From: Flavicella sp042091695
GTDB taxonomy: Bacteria; Bacteroidota; Bacteroidia; Flavobacteriales; Flavobacteriaceae
Reading direction: 5' to 3'
DNA: 59,568 nucleotides
Assembly: GCA_042091695.1 (NCBI GenBank)
Contig: JBELHA010000010.1
Span: forward strand, 1-59,568
Below are positions 37,203 to 45,062 of the stretch, one piece after another (the stretch's first letter is position 1; each line of letters starts with the position of its first letter). The notes below the pieces were generated by a model. It worked only from the letters and a program-made list of their open reading frames with translations. It did not search any database and was not told the DNA's origin. The position numbers and the translations under genes are program-made.

Positions 37203-37224
37203 TATTGTGAATTATTAAGCACTG

Positions 37225-37258
37225 TAAATGTAGTAAATACTGTTTACAATTGCAAACA
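37225..37258 (-). promoter_or_regulatory. Repressor promoter and operator O1
   Basis: On the minus strand TTTG (37254-37257) and TACATTTA (37225-37232), 21 bp apart, form the repressor promoter. The near-perfect palindrome TGTTTACAATTGCAAACA (37241-37258) lies between and over these boxes, a typical autorepression position. Confidence 0.65.
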
Positions 37259-37418
37259 AAATAAGTCAAATAACACAAATACAATTAAACAAAGACTTTA
37301 AGTAAATAATGTAAAGTATTGATAATGGGCTACTTACATCTTACAACGAGCATTTTTTACAGTATTCATAATCAACAACTTAACCCGTGAAAAACCATCG
37401 AAGTAAGTCACAGAACTA

Positions 37419-37434
37419 GTTTACAGAAGTAAAC
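37419..37434. promoter_or_regulatory. Operator O2 (GTTTAC-AGAA-GTAAAC)
   Basis: A perfect 6-bp inverted repeat with a 4-bp spacer, with the same half-sites as O1 and O3. It lies about 60 bp upstream of the peptidase start. Confidence 0.65.
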
Positions 37435-37451
37435 AATAATAATGTGTAGTT

Positions 37452-37487
37452 ATTTTACAATTGTAAACAAGTAAACATTTACATTTG
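37452..37487 (+). promoter_or_regulatory. Operator O3 and M14 carboxypeptidase promoter
   Basis: ATTTTACAATTGTAAACA (37452-37469) is an O1-like palindrome, and GTAAACATTTAC (37471-37482) a further short one. The -7 box TACATTTG (37480-37487) overlaps the latter. Repressor binding here would occlude the peptidase promoter. Confidence 0.6.
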
Positions 37488-37491
37488 TAGC

Positions 37492-38574
37492 ATGAATGAT
37501 TTAAACATGGAACAACTAGAAGCCTGGTATAAACTAGGTTTCGAGAATAGGCTACGAGGGAAAAGAATTGTCTTTAAAGACATAGCTCCGCTAATAAAAG
37601 ACTTAGACAGCTCTATCTTTAATAAAGAACTATTAGGTCTCTCCGAGGGAGGTGAATCTATATTTAAACTATCTATAGGTACTGGATCAAAAAAAATACT
37701 GATATGGTCTCAGATGCATGGAAACGAAAGTACAGGTACTAAGGCTGTATTTGATTTATTTAACTTTTTTAATAACAGCAATGAGTTTGAGCAGCTAAAA
37801 CAAGAGATCTTATCAACGTGTACTTTAGTTTTTATCCCTATGTTAAATCCAGACGGATCTGATGTGTTTACACGTGTAAACAAGAATGAGGTAGATCTTA
37901 ATAGGGATGCTGTTGACCTACAAGCAAAGGAAAGTAAGTTGCTTCGTGACCTCTTAGATGCTTTTTCTCCTGATTTTTGTTTTAACCTACACGATCAAAG
38001 AACTATATTTAATGTAGAACACACTAAAAATCCTGCAACTATATCATTTTTGGCGCCTTCTGAGGAGGTGGAACGAAAGCTTACAAAAGGTAGAATGGAG
38101 ACTATGAGTGTGATTGTAGCGATGAATTCATTTTTAAGTAAGGCTATTCCAAACCATATTGGAAGGTATACAGATGAATTTTATCCAACTGCGACCGGTG
38201 ATAATTTTCAGAAATTAGGTCACAACACAATTTTGATTGAAGCAGGTCACTATTATGATGACTACGATAGAGATATTGTGCGTAAATTCAACTTTTTTAC
38301 GCTAATTGAAGGTTTGCGCTTTATTGCTTCTACGGATGATTACAGCAATTACAAACCGTATTTCGATATTCCAAACAATGCTAAAATGTGCTATGACATT
38401 ATATATAGAAATGTAATGAGCAATGAAGGGGTTGTTGAGGATATCGCTTATCAATATGAATACAAGGTTGCTAATGATAGCTTGGAATCTTTTACAACGG
38501 AAGTTGCTAGAGGTGATCTTTCCGAATTTTACGCTCATAAAGAGTATGATTTCGAAAAAAAGAAGTTAGAATAG
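37492..38574 (+). CDS. M14-family zinc carboxypeptidase
   Basis: A 360-residue cytoplasmic peptidase of the M14 family. Zinc ligands are the His and Glu in SQMHGNESTGTKA and a later His in CFNLHDQRTIF; substrate binding involves NPDGSDVFTRVN and VDLNRDAVDL. The catalytic Glu is probably in TILIEAGHYYDD. No signal peptide is present. The start may be the ATG at 37492 or the one at 37507 (MEQLEAWYK). The -7 box ends only 4 nt before 37492, so use of the first would make the mRNA nearly leaderless. Expression appears to be controlled by the divergent XRE repressor. Confidence 0.88.
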   Translation: MNDLNMEQLEAWYKLGFENRLRGKRIVFKDIAPLIKDLDSSIFNKELLGLSEGGESIFKLSIGTGSKKILIWSQMHGNESTGTKAVFDLFNFFNNSNEFEQLKQEILSTCTLVFIPMLNPDGSDVFTRVNKNEVDLNRDAVDLQAKESKLLRDLLDAFSPDFCFNLHDQRTIFNVEHTKNPATISFLAPSEEVERKLTKGRMETMSVIVAMNSFLSKAIPNHIGRYTDEFYPTATGDNFQKLGHNTILIEAGHYYDDYDRDIVRKFNFFTLIEGLRFIASTDDYSNYKPYFDIPNNAKMCYDIIYRNVMSNEGVVEDIAYQYEYKVANDSLESFTTEVARGDLSEFYAHKEYDFEKKKLE

Positions 38575-38627
38575 TGCTAAATTTATGTATTTCGTAAAAA
38601 AAATACCTCTTTAGTGATTTGCAATGG

Positions 38628-38657
38628 TTGTTATTGGTAATATTTTTATTAATTTTG
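38628..38657 (+). promoter_or_regulatory. Promoter of the Lrp/AsnC gene
   Basis: TTG (38628-38630) and TAATTTTG (38650-38657) are separated by 19 bp, a good match to the Bacteroidota consensus. Confidence 0.6.
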
Positions 38658-38685
38658 CATTCGTATCGTTTTTAAAACTATAACC

Positions 38686-39165
38686 ATGAAGAAATACAAT
38701 TTAGATGAAGTTGATCACCAGATCTTAGACATGTTGATTGAAAATGCTAGAACTCCTTTTACAGATATTGCGAAGAAATTATTGGTTTCTGCAGGAACGA
38801 TTCACGTTCGTGTTAAGAAAATGGAGGAAGAAGGGATTATCAAAGGTTCAACATTGACTCTAGACTATGAAAAGATGGGGTATGCTTTTATTGCTCATAT
38901 AGGTATTTTTCTAGAAAGAACTTCTATGACTAAAGAGGTTATTGAAAGTTTACGACATATTTCTAATGTGACAGTGGCATACGTAACAGCTGGAAAATTC
39001 AATATCTTTTGTAAAATTAGAGCAAAAGATACCGAAGATGCTAAGAATATTATTTTTAAAATTGATGATATTAGTGGTGTGAATAGAACTGAAACTATGA
39101 TATCATTGGAAGAAAGTATCAATGATAAAAAACGTATGATGCACGCTATTTTTAGAGATTACTAA
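38686..39165 (+). CDS. Lrp/AsnC-family transcriptional regulator
   Basis: A 159-residue feast/famine regulator. The N-terminal winged helix shows LDEVDHQILDMLIENARTPF and the recognition region KKLLVSAGTIHVRVKKMEEEG. The C-terminal RAM domain (residues about 70-150), with GKFNIFCKIRAKD and a ligand-binding fold, usually senses amino acids. It is monocistronic with its own promoter and a strong terminator. Its targets are not evident from the neighbours. Confidence 0.93.
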   Translation: MKKYNLDEVDHQILDMLIENARTPFTDIAKKLLVSAGTIHVRVKKMEEEGIIKGSTLTLDYEKMGYAFIAHIGIFLERTSMTKEVIESLRHISNVTVAYVTAGKFNIFCKIRAKDTEDAKNIIFKIDDISGVNRTETMISLEESINDKKRMMHAIFRDY

Positions 39166-39188
39166 AAGCGCATCACTACTACACTACA

Positions 39189-39233
39189 ACGACAAAAACA
39201 TAATTTTAAAATGTGTTTTTGTCGTTTTTTTTT
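39189..39233 (+). terminator. Terminator of the Lrp/AsnC gene
   Basis: A 12-bp stem, ACGACAAAAACA with its complement, encloses a 13-nt loop and is followed by a run of Ts. Confidence 0.85.
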
Positions 39234-39323
39234 GAATTGATATCTATGAAATAATTGAGCGTGTTTTTTTTATTAAAATTGCGTAAATATTATATCTTTA
39301 CAGGCTTTAACAATATATTTATT

Positions 39324-40802
39324 ATGAATTTGTATACTAATAACCCGCTTAAAATTCACAATTCTTTAAGCAAAGAAAAAGAATTGTTTGTTCCTGTAAA
39401 TGAAGGTACTGTAGGGATGTATGTTTGCGGTCCTACTGTGTATAGTAATGTACACTTGGGTAATGTTCGTACTTTTATGTCTTTTGACATGGTCTTTAGG
39501 TACTTAAAGCATTTGGGTTATAAAGTTCGATATGTCCGTAATATAACAGATGCAGGTCATTTAGAAAATGATGCCGATGTAGGCGAGGATCGTATTGCAA
39601 AAAAAGCAAGGTTAGAGCAAATCGAACCTATGGAGGTGGTACAACGTTATACTGTGGATTTTCATCAAATTTTACAGAAATTTAATAATTTACCTCCGAG
39701 TATTGAGCCTACTGCTACAGGGCATATTGTTGAGCAAATAGAAATAATAAGCGACATCTTAGAAAAAGGATTTGCATACATTGTAAACGGATCTGTATAT
39801 TTTGATGTTTTAAAATACAACGAATCTTCAAATTACGGCGTCTTATCTGGAAGAAACCTTGAGGATTCTGTTCATAATACACGTGCTCTTGACGGTCAGT
39901 CTGAAAAGAAAAATCCACAAGATTTTGCACTTTGGAAAAAAGCCAGTCCCGAACATATCATGCGTTGGCCCTCACCATGGAGTGATGGTTTCCCAGGTTG
40001 GCACCTTGAGTGTACAGCTATGAGCACTAAATATTTGGGTAAAAAATTCGATATTCACGGTGGTGGTATGGATTTAAAGTTTCCGCATCATGAATGTGAA
40101 ATCGCTCAAGCTAACTGTACCAATGGTACGGATCCTGTTAATTACTGGATGCACGCCAATATGCTGACTTTAAATGGACAGAAAATGGCAAAGTCTACAG
40201 GGAATAATATTTTACCTGAAGAAATTTTTTCCGGAAAAAACACTGTTTTGAGCAAGCCTTTTTCTCCAAGTGTAACACGTTTCTTCATGCTTCAAGCACA
40301 TTATAGAAGTAATTTGGACTTTTCAAGTACAGCTTTAGAAGCTTCTGAAAAAGGATTTCAAAAATTGATGCAAGGTGTAGGCTTGTTGCAGGGCTTGAAA
40401 ACTTCGAGTACAACATCTTTTGACTTAGCTGCTTGGGTACAGCGTTGTTATGATGCTATGAATGACGATTTCAATACACCTATATTGATTGCACATTTGT
40501 TTGAAGGGGTTAAATATATTAATTTAATCAATGATGGTAAAGAGACAATTACAGTTGCTGATTTAGAGCTGCTTTCTGAAAAATTAAAAGCTTTTGTTTT
40601 TGATGTTTTGGGATTGCTAGTTGAATCTGAAACTGCAAATTCGGATAAGCTAAACGGAACTATTGAGTTGTTGATTAAATTAAGAAAAGAAGCAAGAGAC
40701 AATAAGAATTGGGCTTTGTCAGATCAAATTAGAGATGAATTGGTCCGTCTAGAGATTCAGTTGAAAGATGGAAAGGAAGGAACTACTTATACCGTAAACT
40801 AA
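39324..40802 (+). CDS. cysS: Cysteinyl-tRNA synthetase
   Basis: This enzyme charges tRNA-Cys. The start at 39324 (MNLYTNNPLKIHNSL) gives 492 residues; the longer frame adds 23 unmatched residues. The zinc and cysteine site begins with YVCGPTVY, the class I HIGH equivalent is VHLGNVRTF, further zinc ligands are in WHLECTAMS and HHECEIAQ, and the KMSKS loop is KMAKSTGN. It forms a tight unit with yidD, overlapping it by one nucleotide, and with lgt. Confidence 0.97.
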   Translation: MNLYTNNPLKIHNSLSKEKELFVPVNEGTVGMYVCGPTVYSNVHLGNVRTFMSFDMVFRYLKHLGYKVRYVRNITDAGHLENDADVGEDRIAKKARLEQIEPMEVVQRYTVDFHQILQKFNNLPPSIEPTATGHIVEQIEIISDILEKGFAYIVNGSVYFDVLKYNESSNYGVLSGRNLEDSVHNTRALDGQSEKKNPQDFALWKKASPEHIMRWPSPWSDGFPGWHLECTAMSTKYLGKKFDIHGGGMDLKFPHHECEIAQANCTNGTDPVNYWMHANMLTLNGQKMAKSTGNNILPEEIFSGKNTVLSKPFSPSVTRFFMLQAHYRSNLDFSSTALEASEKGFQKLMQGVGLLQGLKTSSTTSFDLAAWVQRCYDAMNDDFNTPILIAHLFEGVKYINLINDGKETITVADLELLSEKLKAFVFDVLGLLVESETANSDKLNGTIELLIKLRKEARDNKNWALSDQIRDELVRLEIQLKDGKEGTTYTVN

Positions 40803-41029
40803 TGATTTTGAAAAAAATCTTTATTGCACCATTTATTCTATTGGTACGCGTGTATCAAATAATGATTTCACCATACACACCTGCTACTTGTAGGTATTCA
40901 CCTACCTGCTCACAATATACATTAGAAGCACTTAAAAAACACGGAATATTAAAAGGAGGGAGACTTTCTGTAAAGCGTATTTGTAGCTGTCACCCTTGGG
41001 GTGGAAGTGGCTATGATCCGGTTCCTTAA
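40802..41029 (+). CDS. yidD: Membrane protein insertion efficiency factor YidD
   Basis: YidD is a small membrane-associated protein thought to assist YidC-dependent insertion. The 75-residue product has an amphipathic N-terminus and the family core CRYSPTCSQYTLEALKKHG, RLSVKRICSCHPWGGSGYDPVP. The ATG overlaps the last base of the cysS stop codon, so translational coupling is likely. lgt starts 17 nt later. Confidence 0.95.
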   Translation: MILKKIFIAPFILLVRVYQIMISPYTPATCRYSPTCSQYTLEALKKHGILKGGRLSVKRICSCHPWGGSGYDPVP

Positions 41030-41046
41030 AAAAAAACAAATTAACT

Positions 41047-41856
41047 ATGATGCATTTTTTATCCATACACTGGGATCCTTCTTTGGGAATTGAGTTAGGT
41101 CCTTTAACAATTAGATACTATAGCTTGATGTTTGTCATCGCTTTTGGTTTGGGGTTTCAATTGATGAAAAAGATTTTTGTCGCTGAGAAGATTGATCTCG
41201 AAAAACTAGACAAGTTATTTATGTATACAGTGATTGCAACTATTTTAGGTGCGCGACTAGGGCATGTTTTCTTTTATGACTGGGATTACTTTAAAAATCA
41301 TTTGGCAGAAATACTATTACCCGTAAAGTTTGAGCCTACGTTTCGTTTCACAGGATTTGCAGGTTTGGCATCTCATGGTGCTGCTGTTGGTATTATTACA
41401 TCTTTGTATTTCTACAGTAAAAATATTTTAAACAAGCCTTTATTGTATGTTTTAGACAGGTTGGGTATTATTGTTGCTTTAGCTGGGTTTTTCATTCGTA
41501 TTGGGAACTTGATGAATTCTGAGATTATAGGAAAACCTACCGATAGTGCTTTTGGTTTTGTTTTTGCAAGACTAGGTGAGGATTTTCCGAGACACCCAAC
41601 GCAGTTGTATGAGGCGTTCTCTTATTTGCTTATCTTTTTTGTATTGTGGAGACTATACTGGAAAACTGATAAAAAAGAGCAACAAGGGTATTTGTTTGGG
41701 TTGTTTTTTGCATCGCTTTGGTCGGTTCGTTTTGTAGTGGAGTTTTTAAAAGAAGCTCAGATAGAAAGTCGCGATACTTGGTTTTTGAATACAGGACAGT
41801 TGTTGAGTATTCCTTTGGTGTTGTTAGGCTTGTTCTTTGTGTTTAGGAAAAAATAA
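41047..41856 (+). CDS. lgt: Prolipoprotein diacylglyceryl transferase
   Basis: Lgt transfers diacylglycerol from phosphatidylglycerol to the lipobox cysteine of prolipoproteins in the inner membrane. The 269-residue polytopic protein has the signature FFIRIGNLMNSEIIGKPTD, the RHPTQLYEAF segment with catalytic residues, and the C-terminal RFVVEFLKEAQ. It would supply lipid to proteins such as the lipoprotein at 32510. It is the last gene of the cysS-yidD-lgt unit, followed by a terminator. Confidence 0.96.
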   Translation: MMHFLSIHWDPSLGIELGPLTIRYYSLMFVIAFGLGFQLMKKIFVAEKIDLEKLDKLFMYTVIATILGARLGHVFFYDWDYFKNHLAEILLPVKFEPTFRFTGFAGLASHGAAVGIITSLYFYSKNILNKPLLYVLDRLGIIVALAGFFIRIGNLMNSEIIGKPTDSAFGFVFARLGEDFPRHPTQLYEAFSYLLIFFVLWRLYWKTDKKEQQGYLFGLFFASLWSVRFVVEFLKEAQIESRDTWFLNTGQLLSIPLVLLGLFFVFRKK

Positions 41857-41879
41857 GAATACCTATTTTAACGATTATT

Positions 41880-41917
41880 GCCATGCATAAATACTTCTTT
41901 TGTGCATGGCTTTTTTA
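41880..41917 (+). terminator. Terminator after lgt
   Basis: GCCATGCA and TGCATGGC form an 8-bp stem with a 15-nt loop, followed by six Ts. Confidence 0.85.
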
Positions 41918-42300
41918 TTGTAATACAATTATTAAGGCGATTCTCTAATCCTTTACGAAGACTTGTGTATTTATTTTAACCTATTTAAGTTAAGACACGT
42001 AAAACACTGATTATAAAATCATTAAATCCTGTTATTTGAAGTTGATTTACACCTTTGTTGATATGTTTTTTTGCTCTTGAATTTAGGTATTTGAATATGT
42101 TAGGTTTTCGAAACTCCTGCTTTAAATTTTTTTATAGACTATTCTATTTTTAGTTATGAACTGGCATCTCATCAACTACTTTATTGTTTTTTTGTGAATT
42201 TAGAAAACACAAATCATGAGCAAGGCAATTGAATAAAAAGTATTCAAGCAACTGTTTGAATACTAGTTTTACAATTCTCTCTTATTTTTTTTCTGTAACT
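41918..42300. other. Gene-free spacer upstream of ytxJ
   Basis: About 380 nt of AT-rich sequence with no convincing ORF. The only clear structure is a 9-bp hairpin at 42239-42264 (AGTATTCAA/TTGAATACT), flanked by an A run and a weak T tract. This could end an unannotated short transcript. No tRNA or other RNA family was recognised. Confidence 0.6.
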
Positions 42301-42334
42301 TTTGTGTAATCCTAGTAAGTATGTAGTATTTTTA
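42301..42334 (+). promoter_or_regulatory. ytxJ promoter
   Basis: TTTG (42301-42304) and TATTTTTA (42327-42334), 22 bp apart, resemble the Bacteroidota promoter with the last G of the -7 box replaced by A. It supports the start at 42362. Confidence 0.45.
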
Positions 42335-42361
42335 CGACTACAAAGAAAACAAAAAACAAAC

Positions 42362-42742
42362 ATGGGAATTTTCAATAAATTATTCGATAAGCAAGAAGGT
42401 GAAAAAGAGTCTTTCAATTGGATTGCATTAAATGACGTACAACAATTACAAACAATTGCAGATAACAAAGAAAGAGTTTCGGTATTGTTCAAGCACAGTA
42501 CTCGATGTATCATTAGTAAAACTGTTTTAAAAGAAATTGAGAACAAGCATCGCGATATTTCGGATAAGATTGATTTTTATTATTTGGATTTATTAAACTT
42601 CAGGCCGATTTCTTTAGAAATAGCTGAACGTTTTGATGTTGCACACCAATCACCGCAGCTATTAGTTATTTCAAATGGTAGCGTACTCAAACACGCGTCA
42701 CACAACGAAGCAGTTTCAATTGAACTTCAGGAGCTTATATAG
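42362..42742 (+). CDS. ytxJ: Bacillithiol-associated redox protein YtxJ
   Basis: A thioredoxin-fold protein (formerly DUF2847) thought to act as a monothiol bacilliredoxin. From the start at 42362 (MGIFNKLFDKQEGE) the product has 126 residues; the longer frame begins upstream of or at the promoter. The active-site segment is LFKHSTRCIISKTVL with a single conserved Cys. The later SPQLLVISNG resembles the cis-Pro region of thioredoxins. It implies that this organism uses bacillithiol, as other flavobacteria do. The function is a family inference. Confidence 0.9.
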   Translation: MGIFNKLFDKQEGEKESFNWIALNDVQQLQTIADNKERVSVLFKHSTRCIISKTVLKEIENKHRDISDKIDFYYLDLLNFRPISLEIAERFDVAHQSPQLLVISNGSVLKHASHNEAVSIELQELI

Positions 42743-42797
42743 TCTCTTTACTTCTAATTTTATTTCAATATTAAAAGTAAGACATTGATTAAATTGG

Positions 42798-42805
42798 TAT
42801 ATTTG
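42798..42805 (+). promoter_or_regulatory. -7 box of the cold-shock gene
   Basis: TATATTTG matches TAnnTTTG. It implies a leader of about 65 nt before the ATG at 42877, a long leader being common for cold-shock genes. Confidence 0.45.
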
Positions 42806-42876
42806 TAAATATATTTCATTGGTTTGACACTTTGAACCATTTATAATAACATTAAAAAACAATATTTATTTAAAGC

Positions 42877-43323
42877 ATGGCAAAATCAGAACAATCCTTT
42901 AACAAAAAAGAAAAAGAAAAGAAGCGTTTGAAAAAACGTGAATTGAAAAACAAAAAGAAGGAAGAGCGCAAAGCAAATTCTAAAGGAGGAGGATTAGAAA
43001 ACATGATTGCCTATGTTGATGAATATGGTAATTTAACAGATACACCACCAGATCCGGAAAACAAAATAAGTGTAGACGCTGAGTCTATTGAAATTGGTAT
43101 TCCAAAAAAGATTCATGAAGATATCGATCCCGTTCATAAAGGAAAAGTAGCTTTCTTTAATGATTCAAAAGGTTTTGGTTTTATCAATGACCTAGATTCT
43201 CAAGAAAAATATTTTGTACATGTCAATGGACTTATTGACAAGATCAAAGAAAATGATAAAGTTTCCTTTGAATTAGAAAAAGGAATGAAAGGAATGAATG
43301 CTGTAAAAGTGAAAAAAATCTAA
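42877..43323 (+). CDS. Cold-shock domain protein with basic N-terminal extension
   Basis: A 148-residue RNA/DNA-binding protein. The first 38 residues are almost entirely Lys, Glu and Arg, an unstructured basic tail. A linker of about 45 residues follows. The C-terminal domain (residues about 86-148) is a cold-shock OB fold with RNP1 KGFGFI and RNP2 YFVHV. The basic tail should raise non-specific nucleic-acid affinity. A role as an RNA chaperone is inferred. It ends at a strong terminator. Confidence 0.92.
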   Translation: MAKSEQSFNKKEKEKKRLKKRELKNKKKEERKANSKGGGLENMIAYVDEYGNLTDTPPDPENKISVDAESIEIGIPKKIHEDIDPVHKGKVAFFNDSKGFGFINDLDSQEKYFVHVNGLIDKIKENDKVSFELEKGMKGMNAVKVKKI

Positions 43324-43353
43324 TTTCACAAAAACAAAAATTATTTTAATATT

Positions 43354-43386
43354 AAAAAGGCAGTTTTTTCAACTGCCTTTTTTTTG
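43354..43386 (+). terminator. Terminator after the cold-shock gene
   Basis: AAAAAGGCAGTT with its perfect complement around a 5-nt loop, followed by a T run. Confidence 0.9.
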
Positions 43387-43494
43387 TTTACACCCCATAT
43401 AAACACTGGTTTTTAAACGTTTTTTTAGCTACTCGATATTTGTGTATACACTCTTTTATAGTTGCTTAACGTATGTTTATATGTCTTTATGCTT

Positions 43495-43576
43495 TATATT
43501 TGCTGTATCGTATATAGTCCGGGGGGGTTATATGTAAATGTTGACTCTCGCATTAATTTGCGGGAGTCTTTTTTTT
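43495..43576 (+). ncRNA. Candidate small RNA of about 70 nt
   Basis: A -7 box TATATTTG (43495-43502) is followed about 40 nt later by a 10-bp hairpin (GACTCTCGCA/TGCGGGAGTC, one G-U, 43543-43568) and eight Ts. The region contains no plausible ORF, lies beyond the terminator of the preceding gene, and is upstream of the separate helicase promoter. The predicted RNA starts near 43508 and contains a seven-G run. It could instead be an attenuator in a longer helicase leader. Confidence 0.5.
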
Positions 43577-43640
43577 GGGATGTTTTCTCTTTTCTTAATT
43601 ATTTTATTCGTTTCTATTCTGCTATACTTCAAAGAGTCTC

Positions 43641-43648
43641 TATATTTG
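43641..43648 (+). promoter_or_regulatory. -7 box of the DEAD-box helicase gene
   Basis: TATATTTG, giving a start near 43654 and a 12-nt leader before the ATG at 43666. It argues against the longer reading frame that begins at 43462. Confidence 0.5.
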
Positions 43649-43665
43649 CATTTCAATATACATCT

Positions 43666-44976
43666 ATGGCCAATCAAATAAAAGATCAAGAAGCAATATT
43701 ACATAAATTGCATATTTCTGAATTGAATGAAATGCAACAAGAAGCAATTTCTGTAATAGACTCAACTTCTAATACTATTTTGTTGTCTCCAACAGGTACA
43801 GGAAAAACGTTAGCTTTTTTGTTACCTCTTCTCAAGAATCTGAATCCAAATTCTAATGAAGTACAAGCATTGATTGTTGTACCTTCAAGAGAATTAGCCA
43901 TTCAAATAGAGCAAGTAGTTCGTAGTATGGGTTCTGGCTTTAAAGTAAATGCTATTTATGGTGGTAGAACCATCGCTAAGGATAAAACGGAGTTAAAGCA
44001 TACACCTTCTATATTGATTGGAACTCCAGGTCGTTTGGCTGATCACTTTTCACAAGAACGCTTTAGTACAAAACACATTAAAACACTGGTTATTGACGAA
44101 TACGATATTTCTTTTGAAGTCGGTGCAGACGGTGCTTTGCGTTCTATTGTCAATTACCTTCCTAATTTAGAAAAACGCATTCTAACTTCTGCAACAAAAG
44201 GGATTGAGATCCCTTCTTACTTTAAGATGTCTAAGGCGACTGTTTTGAATTTTTTGACGGATAAAAAATCCAAACTCTCCCTTAAAACGATACTGTCACC
44301 CTCAAAAAATAAACACAACACTTTAGTATCTCTACTGAATTCTCTCGGAAACGATCCCGGTATTATTTTTTGCAACCGTAAAGATAGTATTGAGGATTTG
44401 AGTGCTTTTTTAACTAAAAAGAAGCTTGCTCACACTTGTTTCCATGCAGGGATGGACCAGAAAGAGCGTGAACGTGCTTTGATAAAATTGAGAAATGGCT
44501 CTGTTTCTATACTGTTAGCAAGTGATTTGGCAGCAAGAGGAATAGATATCCCAGAGATGAAATTTATCATTCATTTTGAAATTCCAGACGCTTTTGCTGA
44601 ATTTACACACAGAAATGGTAGGACTGCAAGAGTCAATGCAAAAGGAACCGCTTATCTTATCAAAGGAGAGAGAGAGGAATTTCCTGAGTTTATTGAAAAT
44701 ACAAGCATTGAAAAAATACGTGGAACTCAAGAACGTAAACCTCAATATTGGGAAACACTTTTTATTTCTGGCGGTAGAAAAGATAAAATCTCAAAAGGGG
44801 ATATTGCAGGTTTGTTTTTCAAACAAGGAAAATTGTCTAAAGACCAATTGGGCGTGATAGAGTTGAAACAAGATTGTGCATTTGTAGGGGTTCCTAAAAC
44901 GCTAGCAAACCAATTGGTTGCTGCTTTAAACAATACACGTGTCAAGAAAAAAAAGGTGCGTATATCTGTATTGTAA
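43666..44976 (+). CDS. DEAD-box-family ATP-dependent RNA helicase (DEYD variant)
   Basis: A 436-residue RNA helicase starting MANQIKDQEAILHKL. Motifs in order: I SPTGTGKT, Ia PSRELAIQ, Ib TPGRLADH, II DEYD at residues 144-147, III SAT, IV IIFCNRKDS, V ASDLAARGIDIPE, VI HRNGRTAR. Motif II has Tyr in place of the DEAD Ala, a rare but tolerated change. A C-terminal extension of about 85 residues ends in a DbpA-like segment and a basic tail (RVKKKKVRISVL). The role is probably ribosome assembly or RNA decay at low temperature, in keeping with the neighbouring cold-shock gene. Confidence 0.92.
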   Translation: MANQIKDQEAILHKLHISELNEMQQEAISVIDSTSNTILLSPTGTGKTLAFLLPLLKNLNPNSNEVQALIVVPSRELAIQIEQVVRSMGSGFKVNAIYGGRTIAKDKTELKHTPSILIGTPGRLADHFSQERFSTKHIKTLVIDEYDISFEVGADGALRSIVNYLPNLEKRILTSATKGIEIPSYFKMSKATVLNFLTDKKSKLSLKTILSPSKNKHNTLVSLLNSLGNDPGIIFCNRKDSIEDLSAFLTKKKLAHTCFHAGMDQKERERALIKLRNGSVSILLASDLAARGIDIPEMKFIIHFEIPDAFAEFTHRNGRTARVNAKGTAYLIKGEREEFPEFIENTSIEKIRGTQERKPQYWETLFISGGRKDKISKGDIAGLFFKQGKLSKDQLGVIELKQDCAFVGVPKTLANQLVAALNNTRVKKKKVRISVL

Positions 44977-45062
44977 GCTGAAGTATTTAAAAAATAACAT
45001 CCCTATAAATTGCTATTTATTATTGTATATTGTTAGGACTTTAATCAAACAATAATTCTTCA

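Noticed and set aside
42244..42546. 100-residue minus-strand frame over ytxJ
   Set aside because: It lies mostly antisense to the clear ytxJ gene and has no recognisable sequence.
43462..43665. 68-residue N-terminal extension of the helicase
   Set aside because: It spans the candidate small-RNA terminator and the helicase promoter, and does not resemble a helicase N-terminus.
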